This document shows, in pieces, positions 47,901 to 58,000 of a stretch of 64,000 nucleotides of DNA; within the stretch, counting starts at the first letter, position 1; each line of letters opens with the position of its first letter. The notes below the pieces were generated by a model, which made no database searches, was not told where the DNA came from, and was given only the letters and a program-made list of their open reading frames with translations. Both the position numbers and the translations under genes were made by a program. The DNA is from Hydractinia symbiolongicarpus (taxonomy: Eukaryota > Cnidaria > Hydrozoa > Anthoathecata > Hydractiniidae): the NCBI RefSeq assembly GCF_029227915.1, contig NC_079887.1, positions 10,912,001-10,976,000 on the forward strand, written 5' to 3'.

Positions 47901-50900
47901 TAAGAATTTTAAAATAAAATGTTTAACATACATTTAATTACACACAGGCAGAAAAAACACATTTAATTTAAACACGGGGAAAAAAACATGGCATTTAATT
48001 AACTTTAAAAAAAATTTAATTTAACCACAAGTGGTTATAAACTGTTTTTAATGATACAGTTGAAGCTGTCGATGTAAAACAATTGATTTTTGGAATGATT
48101 TTAATAGTTAAATGCTTAAAGCATAGCCTTAAGCGGTGACATTAACTACGCTGTAGAAAATCAACTTTTATAATTCCTTCGTTATTTTTTTTTATTTTAC
48201 GCGAGTAAAGAGCGTAATTAGCGCGTGCGATGAATCGCACGCATGAATAGCTGTTGTGCGTGTGTGGGCGCGTGCCCAGATTTGGAAACGGAGTAGTTTT
48301 GTAAATGAAGTCACTGTTTTGAAGGCAGGGTGTGCTTCAAAAATGTCTTTGTACTTTCACTTTTACCATTTCATAGGTGTTTAAAAATGCCGTTTAGTGA
48401 TGTATGAATGAATAAATTTTGATTAACCATTGCTGAAAAAATCGCAATTTAAAAAGCCATGCCCAAAAGGTATACTGTCACCTTAATTAACACCACTATA
48501 CTGTCTAACTTGCCTTCTGTAATTATACTCATAACTTCGTTGCTGTTTTCTAAAGGTAATAACGGTGTTGCAAGCTTGAACAGGAATGGTGTGTGATCAC
48601 ACGGCCCACGTCTCCGCATCCGCACAAGCCATTATTGTTTTTAGCAAGCGTATGATTGCACACCTAGAAATTATTTTGGCGTGTTCTTAAAAGGTGGGGA
48701 CAATTTAACCAGTGACACTGGAGACTGCAAAGACATTTAAACATATAAAACTAAATAAGCATGTTTCTGTAACGACATCTCCATTATTATAACTTTAAAA
48801 ATTAAAAATCGAAACATGCAAAATAACGAGATAATTCAATTATAGTCTCTCTTTTTATCAACCTTCGTTCTGCATCTTTTTGTTTTGTTTATATTTACCA
48901 TGTGCCATGTCACACTTACCACAAGTAATAAATGTTTCAGGCCCGTTAAAAAACAAAGTAAGGCTGCGCATTTTAATAAGCTAATTAAATTACAAAAATG
49001 CTGTCGCTAAAGAAAACTTAAAACATATAAAACAAAAGAAGTTTCTATTATTATTATTATTTGTAAAGTCATCACAAGCAAATAGGCTTGCAAATAATTA
49101 TGTGTGTCTGTTCCGCCTGTAAGTGCAGTCCGCATGTGTAAGACCTGGTTACTAATGACGAAGGGGCCAGGCAATAGGGATTCATGTCTACATAGTTTTT
49201 TAGATATTTCAGGAGTCTGTGAATTAGCTAGGATGGTCAAATTGGCTATGAATAGGCTTACTCCTGGATTAAAAGGACCAGGACTATTCAATAAATCTGA
49301 GGTCCCACTCCGTACAGATTTTGAACGATAGAAAAAAACCTATGCACCCCAAGTATTAAAGGTGTGTACTATGCACACCTAACTTCACTTTATGGCCTCT
49401 GGTCTGTTGCATTTGCGAACAAGATTTTGGTGTGTGATGGCCCGCATGCCAGAGATTGTACTCCTGTCCAAGCCTGGTGTTATCTTATGGTATAAGGCAA
49501 TTTTTAAGTTTTTATTAGTTTTTTCAATAAGCACAATCTAAGCCTGATTGTGTTTTTCGCATAAGAATATTTCTGTTTGATTTCGAATTTCAACTTGCTG
49601 GTATAAAAAAAGTTTACACTTAACAGTCACATGCGAATATTAAACATGTGAGTATAAACAAGACAAACAAGAAAACGTTATTTATGGGTACTGTAGTTAA
49701 GACCTGTTGTTTTGCCAAATAATCTATAAAAAAGAAAGATAGATAGATGTGCATATTTTACATGGCTAGCCTCACTAATATCGAGGGATATACCGTGTCT
49801 ATTATTTCCAGGAGGGCCATGGCTTAGATGGAGAGTCCTAGAGTATTTAATGCTCGTTTTGAGCTACGCAGACCCAATTAGGGCCCGCGCTCTACTAGAC
49901 AACTTCCGGCAACATCCAACGACCCACATGTGGAGCCATCTCCCCAATTTCCCTCACATGGCTTGGGTTAACCCGGGGCTATGGTAACATTCACTCACGC
50001 ATTTTGAATCGCTGTCAAGAGGAATCGAACCCCGGTCTCCCGCACAGAGTGGTTAAAAGACAAAAGTAAAAATCATATTCTTAGCTAATTTTGAAACAAG
50101 ATTTTTCAAAAGATCAGTTTCTAGCATTTATTCATAATTAACTTTGTGCAAAAAATTAAAAAAAAACAGTATATTATTATAACGAATGGATCCCAAGAAT
50201 AGCTATGACGTACATATGGATAGATAGATAGATAGATAGATAGATATATAGATAAATAGGTCACTTCACTATTGCGTGTTTGCAATGAACTAACGTTTAA
50301 ATAGAGATGTCCAAAGAAAATAAATAAATTGTGTGATGTCATGTGTAACACAAAAATGATACCTGCCATACTGCTTTATTACCAGACGCAAATCATTTCA
50401 ATATGCTCAATGTGATTGCAAAGATTTAAATAGATTAGAATAACATTCAACACAAAAGAAAAATTGATCTCCAGAATTGCGTTTTAGCAAAAGCAAGGAA
50501 AACGATTTCCTCGTTTTTGCTATATTGAGAGAAAAAAAAAATTAAGCACATAGGTGAAGTAAGGTCATAAGTATAGGGTTCTTTTAAAAAACTTTAAATT
50601 TGTGTTGTGTCATTTGGTGAAGAAAAACAGCAAATTTTTATATGTTTGGTTCAGTAGCGTTTTTGTGATTTTATAATTCAAGCTTTATTTGTTTATAATC
50701 GTCTTTCGAAGAAAAAAAGTTCAAAAAAAAAAATTATAAAAAAAATAAATCAAAATCAAAAAAATCTTTGTAATGGAATGTTATTACTTTTGCTACTTGA
50801 AAATTTAAATTTTTAAGATCGTATGTGCACTGCAATTGATCGCATGCCTTAATAACTACCTAAAATCTTACAAAATGGCCTGATAACAAAAGACCATGAA

Positions 50901-52137
50901 TATGCATATGTAGTTCTTTATCTCGCAGTCCTACAACACATAAATTATGAAGGTTCTATCAAGATATTTTTGTAACGGATTAAAAGTTGTTAATTTGTGG
51001 AGATGCCTAAGATCACATCGGTTCAGAAATTTAGGCGGGATAACTCAATCTTATTTACTTTATGGATAGCTCAGTATGAAGCACAAATAGTATTGCTGAT
51101 GAGAAGAAGGTACAGACTTTACTATGCTTTTTGGAAGTCGCTGCAGCAATCAGCGCTATCTAGAAATACTAAAATTTTTTACAATAACTTGAAACGTGTT
51201 TTAAGAGAAAAATTAACTGGCTACAAGTACCATAGAACTCTTAAAATGAAGTTGAGATCATATCAATTTGGAAAGGGTATGGGGCTTAATACGTTTGCTA
51301 CAAATTGAAGAATAATGATAACTGAAATCTGTAAAAATGCTGCCCTTGATGAAAACTCTAGAAACAATCTCCATAAATCATCTCGTTAATTAATTTTGCA
51401 TACAGAAATCCAAATTTTTTACAAGAAATTAATTTACAAAACTCGCAAAATTATTTTTCTGCAAAAATTTCTTTCCTTAAAGGTAATTTGTTTCTGTTAA
51501 ATATGTGTAAATTTCAAATTTAGCAGTCTTTGTATGTCTCCTACACAAAAACCCTTGAAAATAGGTATAAATTGTGAACTAAAATTCCATTAATTTTTTT
51601 TTCAGAAAATTGTTGGGACTTGCCAAATTCTCAAAAATTCCTAAGGAAGGTATAGCAAGGTAGTTAAAATGCATTACACTAAAAAATAAATATTAACAAA
51701 GGTTTACTTGTGTAAAAATCAAAAAGAGGTAACAGAAATAAAATTACCCTCCAGGCCTCCCTTTTCTTGATGCTAAGTCTTCTTGAAGTTCCCATCTCGA
51801 TTTGTATATCGTGTTAGCAACGGAGATCGAGTTTTTCTGGTGTGAATCGACATCATCCAAGCAAAACTTATTTAAAATTAGTTTAGAAGATTTGCTAGAA
51901 GTAGGAGTGCCATCTAAAAGAATTAAAAGTCAGCAAAGTACGATAATATGTTAATTCTTTTTATCAATCGCCACGTTGCCACGTGCGTTTAGTCACCAGC
52001 CATGTGCTTTTTTGAAAATAAAGATAATGTATGCGAGAGAATTCAGAAACCTCTATATTTATCTTTCAAAAAAACATTTTACCTTTCTCATACTCCACAA
52101 GCTTTGCTGCCTCCACTAGTGCGTTGAGTGATGCCAT
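41927..52137 (-). CDS. MNT: Max-binding protein MNT (bHLH-zipper repressor)
   Basis: MNT dimerises with Max on CACGTG E-boxes and recruits SIN3 to oppose Myc. Five coding exons (52083-52137, 51748-51913, 43835-43873, 43650-43764, 41927-42466) join in phase and give 304 residues, shorter than vertebrate MNT (about 580). Residues 4-17, LNALVEAAKLVEYE, fit the SIN3-interaction motif of MAD and MNT proteins. After a short linker ending RKGRPGG comes the basic region GTRETHNKLEKNRRAELK, with the E-box contacts His80, Glu84 and Arg88. Helix 1, a loop with KPKASN, and helix 2 follow. The zipper has heptad positions L-Y-L-Y-L. RPGG before the basic region favours MNT over MXD. The C-terminus is charged and of low complexity, ending in an acidic stretch. 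Intron 2 is 7.9 kb and contains mobile elements and a candidate alternative first exon. Confidence 0.92.
43176..43307 (-). mobile_element. Short Helitron-like element, copy 6
   Basis: On the minus strand it runs from TCTATACTATAATACCCG, through GTCTGTCTGTCGCGC and GCTGCGCAATAGCGAG, to a CCGTGG / CCACGG hairpin and CGACTAG, followed by T. It lies in MNT intron 4. Its 5' TC is immediately preceded by the 3' CTAG of copy 7. Confidence 0.7.
43308..43501 (-). mobile_element. Short Helitron-like element, copy 7
   Basis: On the minus strand it starts TCTCTTTAATAATAGCCG after an A and resembles copy 1 at 2282. It contains ATATATTTTTATCCACTTTG and GTTGCGACGG, as copy 1 does, and ends with the CCCATGG / CCACGGG hairpin and CGACTAG at 43308. 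It lies in MNT intron 4, head to tail with copy 6 with no spacer. Confidence 0.7.
44523..44791 (-). CDS. Candidate alternative first exon of MNT (hypothetical)
   Basis: The ORF starts at 44779 in a good context (A at -3, G at +4) and runs 85 codons to a donor, TTCAG|GTGATT, at 44523. It leaves two bases, exactly the phase needed for MNT exon 3 (43873), which begins the bHLH. The product would be 316 residues. It would lack the SIN3-interaction motif and gain a new N-terminus (MDLLSDLPDKHYFQFLQDF at the start) ending in a basic GKSSKKKRK patch. An acceptor-like TTTCAG lies at 44792-44793, fitting a 5' UTR exon junction or trans-splicing. It could instead be part of an unrelated transcript. I recognise no domain in it. 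Confidence 0.45.
44880..47026. other. MNT intron 2, featureless part
   Basis: AT-rich intron sequence. No ORF, RNA gene or clear mobile element was seen. Three near-identical short steps of GAGTGTCGGAGATG occur at 44889-44930. Confidence 0.35.
47031..48482. mobile_element. TTAA-flanked DNA transposon, non-autonomous
   Basis: The ends are GGTGACGGTATACCTTT and, inverted, GGTGACAGTATACCTTT, with sixteen of seventeen bases identical. TTAA lies directly outside both ends (47027-47030 and 48483-48486). TTAA target duplication is the hallmark of piggyBac-type elements, although their ends usually begin with CCC. Subterminal CGCACGCG motifs at about 47455-47480 and 48220-48245 are also in inverted arrangement. 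No transposase frame exists in the 1.45 kb, so it is non-autonomous. Confidence 0.75.
48487..49747. other. MNT intron 2, unassigned part
   Basis: A less AT-rich patch at about 49080-49335 is open on both strands (94 codons minus, 75 codons plus), without a recognised motif. It also contains a CCTGG-ATTAAAAGGA-CCAGG palindrome. Nothing else stands out. Confidence 0.3.
49748..50053 (-). mobile_element. tRNA-derived SINE in MNT intron 2
   Basis: On the minus strand the B box GGTTCGATTCC and flanking GGGAGACCGGG are followed by CCCCGGGTTAACCCAAGCCAT and the rest of the body, ending TGTAAAATATGCAC. It aligns along its length with the copy at 53023-53362. The A-box end is truncated at the CTCTGTG site. 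Confidence 0.75.
50218..50252. repeat. (GATA)n microsatellite
   Basis: About eight copies of GATA with one irregularity, in MNT intron 2. Confidence 0.9.
51003..51308 (+). CDS. Unassigned ORF antisense to MNT intron 2
   Basis: An uninterrupted 101-codon frame from ATG to TGA, rich in Lys, Arg, Leu and Tyr (MRRRYRLYYAFWKSLQQS in the middle). It has a less biased composition than the surrounding intron. It has no recognised domain, signal peptide or membrane segment. It could be a chance ORF, a transposon remnant or a small gene nested in the intron. Confidence 0.25.
   Translation: MPKITSVQKFRRDNSILFTLWIAQYEAQIVLLMRRRYRLYYAFWKSLQQSALSRNTKIFYNNLKRVLREKLTGYKYHRTLKMKLRSYQFGKGMGLNTFATN
51980..51985. 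promoter_or_regulatory. CACGTG E-box in MNT intron 1
   Basis: Canonical Myc/Max/Mnt binding hexamer in the 169-bp intron 1, about 150 bases downstream of the start codon. With the site at 52260 it brackets exon 1. Confidence 0.4.
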
Positions 52138-52259
52138 TAAGTTATGTTACAAACAATGCAAAGGTGAAGCTAACTTTCTTTCTTCCGCACGCCGTGTCTT
52201 GCCTTCCTCCCCGTAGCCAGATGACTTCAAAACAAAACAATGTGATTTTGGTGGGTTGT

Positions 52260-52265
52260 CACGTG
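52260..52265. promoter_or_regulatory. CACGTG E-box upstream of MNT
   Basis: Canonical E-box about 123 bases upstream of the MNT start codon, in the likely promoter or 5' UTR. It could mediate feedback within the Myc/Max/Mnt network. Confidence 0.45.
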
Positions 52266-52791
52266 GTAGGAAAAATATGATCGGGTTACTATGGTGGTAC
52301 TAAAATATAATTTAAGATGAAACTTGATAAAAAATAACTAGTGTGTTAAAATAATGCTGATTACTGCCTTATTGACTGAAACACGCAATATGTCGCTGAA
52401 GAGCAAATAAAATAAAGTATTAAGGTTAAAATTCTATACCCATTTGCACCACCAGAGTAAAATGATTACACATGTTCAAATAGAATAATTCTGTCTTGAT
52501 GTTCCAGTACAAAATCGCTCAAATTTGCAATAACTATAGATATGGATCGAGCAATACAAATGCTTGCGGCATCAACGGGCCAGAAAATCAAAAAGGCGGT
52601 ACTGGCCTTGGGACGTAAATTTTCCAAGGCTCATTTTATTTGTCTGTATTTTTGCCAGCTTACTTTATTATCTTTTTATTTTGTGAGTTCGCTTGTAGAA
52701 CGCAGAAAGAGTTGCATCGTATGAGTTAAATCTTTGGCTCATACCTTTCGGTCTTAACTAATGCGCTCAGGAGGTGCATTTTATTCTATCA

Positions 52792-53064
52792 CACGGATCC
52801 GTCAGTCAGTGTAAACACCTAATTGAATGATAGCATGATAGAAGGGGGGTATTTCAAGTGATATAAGTGAATTTTTAGACCAGCTGATGGCGCCGTAGAT
52901 TAGTGGTTATAGCTCTCGTACTCTGTGCACGGATCCGTCAGTCAGTGTAAACACCTAATTGAATGATAGCATGATAGAAGGGGGGTATTTCAAGTGATAT
53001 AAGTGAATTTTTAGACCAGCTTGATGGCGCCGTAGATAAGTGGTTATAGCTCTCGTACTCTGTG
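52792..53064. repeat. Tandem duplication of 136 bp
   Basis: CACGGATCCGTCAGTCAGTG through to the SINE A-box region and CTCTGTG is present twice, head to tail, with only a one-base indel and one or two substitutions. The duplication is therefore recent. It copies the flank plus the first 44 bases of the adjacent SINE. Confidence 0.85.
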
Positions 53065-53362
53065 CGGGAGACCGGGGTTCGATTCCTCTTGACGGCGATT
53101 CAACATGGCCGAGTGAATGTTACCATAGCCCCGGGTTAACCCAAGCCATGTGAGGGAAATTGGGAAGATGGCACACTGTGTGGGTTGTTGGATGTTGCCG
53201 GGAGTTGTCTAGTAGAGCGCGGGCCCTAATTGGGTCTGCGTCGCTCAAAATGAGCATTAAATACTCTAGGACTCTCCATCTAAGCCATGGCCCCTCCTGG
53301 AAATAATAGACAGGGTATATCCCTCGATATTTGTGAGGCTAGCCATGTAAAATATGCACATC
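53023..53362 (+). mobile_element. tRNA-derived SINE
   Basis: The head GATGGCGCCGTAGATAAGTG continues to GGTTATAGCTCTC, giving an A-box-like region. GGTTCGATTCC at 53077 is a perfect B box. The body of about 270 bp (CCCCGGGTTAACCCAAGCCATG onward) ends near ATATGCACATCAT. A minus-strand copy is at 49748-50053. Confidence 0.75.
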
Positions 53363-53749
53363 ATCTCAACTCTCTCTGCTGAATTTATGAATGAGCTGGG
53401 GTAAATTGCAAGTACTACAGTTCTAATGAATTCTCTCTTGAGAATTCCCACTCCAGGAATATTTCTTTTTTTTACTTGCATATTGGTTCTCTATCGTTAC
53501 ATTTTCATTGACTTAAGCAAAGTCTTGATGAATTCTCCACAACAAACGCTTTATCAAAAACTTATAGCGTTATTTTTTTTTCGATTTTTTTTTACATTTT
53601 AAAGCAAGGTCAGTTCTGTCAACATTTTCTGCCAGAGTTTTCTTGGCATGTCGAAACTTGTCACACATCTAGGGCAGCATAAAGAAGCTGTCCTTGAATC
53701 AATGTGGGTTGGTTTTCTGGTTAGCAATGTTGGATGCTGACGTGAATTT

Positions 53750-54005
53750 ACATCATCATTCATCATTCTCGGCTTAACGTCCGTTTTCCATGCTAGCATG
53801 GGTTGGACGGGGTATATTAATGACCCTCTTTCAATTTGATCTAGACTGTGTTAGATCTAAACTTAACTTCCTCTGTATCAAGACTGTCCTTATAACCTCC
53901 TGCCAAGTCTTTCTCGGTCTGCCTCTGGGCTTTGCCCCAGGAACTATCAAGTCTCTACACTTTCTTACCCAATTATCCTCCTCCATTCTTTCCAAGTGCC
54001 CCAGC
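53750..54005 (-). mobile_element. 3' fragment of the non-LTR retrotransposon family
   Basis: It matches 20871-21115 closely (CCATGCTAGCATGGGTTGGACGG and downstream), including the GATGATG tail. It carries about 20 bp (TGGGCTTTGCCCCAGGA) that the first copy lacks. It is the same family but severely 5'-truncated. Confidence 0.75.
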
Positions 54006-54399
54006 AACAGAGCTGTATATTTTACTGTAAGTTTTACAATTGCACAAGAATTTACAACATGGCAATGTCTACTACCTCAGACTACTTGTGACTCCTTATG
54101 GCTCCCCCTCTGTGTCATTCAATGTTAAAAAGTGTCCTTAAAAACAAGCTGTGTAAATGAGTACACATGACCACCTAAATTTATAAATACATTGATCATG
54201 AGTGGGGACGGGAAGTACTATCTGTAGAATATGTAAAGCTATCTTCTTTTGCTGATTTTGTTAAACTTTTTGGTCCTTGGATTTTTGTTTAAAATTGCAA
54301 GACCTAATATATTTTGTGGTCTATTATAGCTATGTGATGGGACATTCCTAATCAGAGCAAAATTCTCTTGCTCACTGAGTTACATGTGTATAGCTAGCT

Positions 54400-54605
54400 A
54401 GAAAATATGTCTTAAAAATTATTTTTATGCTAGCTAAGTACCTAATTTAACTACTAAGTACCTAATTATATGCTAGATAAGTTCTTGATTTAGCTGGTTT
54501 TATGCTAGCTATGTACTTTAGCTAGTTTTCTGCCAGCTGAGTAGCTAAATTTATTTAGTAGTTTTATGCTATAGCTTAGTTGGTAATTTTATGGTAGCTA
54601 GCTTT
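54400..54605. repeat. Degenerate tandem repeat of TATGCTAGCTAAGTACCTAA type
   Basis: About six degenerate units of 25-40 bp sharing TTTTATGCTAGCT and AAGTACCTAA lie upstream of the AP beta gene. Confidence 0.65.
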
Positions 54606-55080
54606 AGGTGTGAGTGACATTACCTGTGAAAGTGATATACATACTCTTTCTTCCTTTTCTTGACAACAGCAAATGCCCTTCCATCTTTTTTATGCTTGGC
54701 ACTACTCTTTAAAACAACACATTGTCTTGCTTACTTAAACATTTAAGGGAGAATGACCTGATTAAACTACTGAGCAACCACTTAAAATAACGAAAATTTT
54801 GATTAATAGTGGGGGAATCCTGTACACCTCCACCTTACTTATATCTGGCTATTATAATAAGAAAATGAGTTTTGCCATGCTTGGCTTCCTTACGCTCGCT
54901 TCGTTTCACTCCGCAAAAATTTGGACAATTGTATCATGTATCGAGCCTTCGGTACAAATGTGTCGTATGCTATACACAATCCTTGTTTTGCAGTACTGTA
55001 TGTTATATATTAATAAATATTTAGATCTAAATATTTAAAGGCTTGAAGCTGGATTGCTGTGTTATAAATTACTTGTAACA
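54606..55080. other. Upstream region of the AP beta gene
   Basis: Likely promoter and 5' UTR. No TATA box at a convincing position was identified. A short plus-strand ORF at 54799-55038 has no motif. Confidence 0.35.
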
Positions 55081-58000
55081 ATGACAGATTCAAAGTATTT
55101 TACTACCACCAAGAAAGGTAAGCAAAGAATTTGTTTAGAAGCTTTAATCCCCAGAAAATGTTTCAACACATCCTTCTTTTATGACTAAAGTGTAGCTTTG
55201 CCTCTATATAAGAAAACATTACCAATGTATGTATAAAAAGCAAGTTGATGAATCTAAAACAATTTTAGTCTCTTTCCTGTAACAAATCAGTCTCTATTCA
55301 CATCGGACTCTCTTTAGGTGAGATCTATGAGTTAAAGGCAGAATTAAATCAAGCTAAGATGGATCGCAAGAAAGAAGCAGTCAAGAAGGTTATTGCTATA
55401 ATGACGGTTGGCAAAGATGTTAGGTATAAATAAATCTCAAATGTAATGCAAGATTAATGTGGGAATATTTAAAATATAAATTTGATGATCCTGATTCTTT
55501 TGTGCAATTGTTTCTATGGCATGAATGAATATGTTAGGATCTTTACATTTATTCCTGATAAAAATCAAGAAAATTCATGTACACCAATTCATACTAAAAG
55601 GAGTGGTCCCAGAAATCAAAAAAAATTATTTCATCTTATTTTATGGGAAATGTTTTATTTATAATTATAAAAAACTTTTTTCAAAAGAAAAGTTCTTTTT
55701 TTCTCTCATTCAGCCCATTTTTACAAGCTTGTTTAAATAGCAGTGACGTCATATTCGGTGAATGTTATAGAATAGAATAGAATGATGTTCTAGAGAATCA
55801 AAGATCGCAATTTCTTAATTAGAAATATTTTTTTAATTTTCTTTTCTATAATTATACTCACATATTATATGTTATATATTTTTTGTTTATTCTTCCGAGT
55901 AAGGGACATAGACACCCCTATCTTCAGGGAAATCTTATTTAGTGGTCTTGAATTGAAAACTTTGCAGCCCTGTGCCTGTAAAAAGCTCATCAAAGGTTTC
56001 TATCTCATTATCATCTTCTCATCTTCTCTCTTCAAAATTGTTTTCTTCTTCAATAATATCATACTCTAATTCTTCTTCCCTATGTCTGTGTTCATATCTG
56101 TGATCGGAGTATCAAGCTTTTCTTTCTCTCTCGCCCTCTCTCTCTCCCTCTCTCTCTTTATCTCGAAACTAACATTGCCAATTATGCTGTCACAGATCAA
56201 TAAACAATAACATCAATAAGATCAATAAACAATTTTTCGAAAAAAGAATAAAAACTTTGTACTAATTGAAGTGGAGAATCCAAAGGTCAAATAAAAAAAA
56301 TTTGAAAGTCATCCTATAACTACAATAAAATAAATAATGCTTTAGATCAGTTTGATACAAGTTTGCACATTCGACCTTGATTGGTTTGTATTTTTATAAA
56401 TTTGACTACAGATCATGATGCAAAGCCAAAAATTTAATTATCAACAACGATTTTAAAAGCAATATGTAAGGTTTGACTTTTACCAAATGTAAATCTACAA
56501 TGATGTAAGTTTGACATTATTTTGTTAGTTGTTAGATGTTTTTGTTGAAAAATCATATTTCCGTACGACAAAAATTGTTGTAAATTTCTTCTAGTGCACT
56601 ATTTCCAGATGTCATCAACTGTATGCAGACAGATAATTTGGAACTAAAGAAGCTAGTTTATCTCTACCTAATGAATTATGCAAAAACACAACCAGACATG
56701 GCTATTATGGCGGTAAATACCTTCGCTAGGGTGAGTTACAAATTTTTTCTTATATTAAATAATTTTTGGATGCTTTTGATGAACTCTTGCTTCTTCAGAG
56801 TTTTACTTTGCCTAGATTCAAAGGATGTTGCGCAGATTTCTTAAATACAAGCTAAGGCGTTTCTTTACAAGTCCAAAGTTTTTACTTAAAAATTTTGGTG
56901 GCTTATCCCCACATGTTTAGATACAAAAGAGTTTTCTAAAATTACATGTCAATTTATATAAAAATTGCATATCAAGAACAATATAAAATTTTGTGCTACA
57001 ATAGTCTAAGGCGATGAAGTAATGGTTTTATTGAAAAGAAGTATATCTCGATTAATGAGTAGGCTCTCCTTTAAGTTTAACTTACAATCACTATTGTCAC
57101 TGTAAAATAATAATATTACAAAATGATGGAGCATATCACATTCATATCTATGATCCCGAACAGCCGCGGAAAGAACTGTTAACATGTTTATCAGTAAGAT
57201 GAGATATCCCTAGGTATGGCTAGAGTAAAATCATTTGTTTAAACCATATGCTTTTTTACAGGATTGTGATGATCCAAACCCACTCATACGTGCTCTCGCT
57301 GTTCGTACAATGGGTTGCATTCGTGTAGACAAAATCACTGAATATTTGTGTGAACCATTGCGAAAATGTTTGAAAGATGAAGATCCATATGTGAGGAAAA
57401 CAGCTGCAGTCTGTGTTGCCAAGTTGCATGATATCAATTCAACTTTGGTTGAAGATCAAGGATTTTTGGAATTGCTTCGAGATTTGTTGTCAGATTCAAA
57501 TCCTATGGTAAGTCAATGTGATCGGCTGTATGCAAATTGAATATTCCTATTGTAAGTGTACAAGCTATGTAATATAAAAATTTTTCTGTTATGAAAAGTT
57601 GCCAGGATAAAACCCGGCTTGAATTACACTTAATCTTATCAACGATTTATCTGTTAATATTTAAAACCATGAAAACACCTTATCTATTTACCGACTGGTA
57701 GCTTTATGGTAGAGCATTCGCTTCCAGTGTGGGAGGTCTTGGGTTCAAACCCTGGCCGAGTCATGCCAGAGAGTATAAAAGTGTAGATTCACACTGTTAT
57801 AGTCTCTGGCATGACTTGGCAGAGGGTGTGAACCCAAGACCTTCTGCGCTGGAAACAACCCTCTAAAGTAGCCTTGCAATATATATAATAATGCTAATAC
57901 CAGTTTTTATTACATCAGTTGAGTCAGCATTGGGACGATATTGTTTTAATATAATTTGTTTTAAGAATTTTAAGTTGTTTGTATAAAAAAGAAGTTATGC

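Noticed and set aside
53266-53481. 71-codon minus-strand ORF
   Set aside because: Most of it lies in the body of the tRNA-derived SINE.
57691-57765. Functional tRNA gene
   Set aside because: A and B boxes are present, but the acceptor and anticodon stems do not pair properly and the unit is repeated as a SINE elsewhere in the window.
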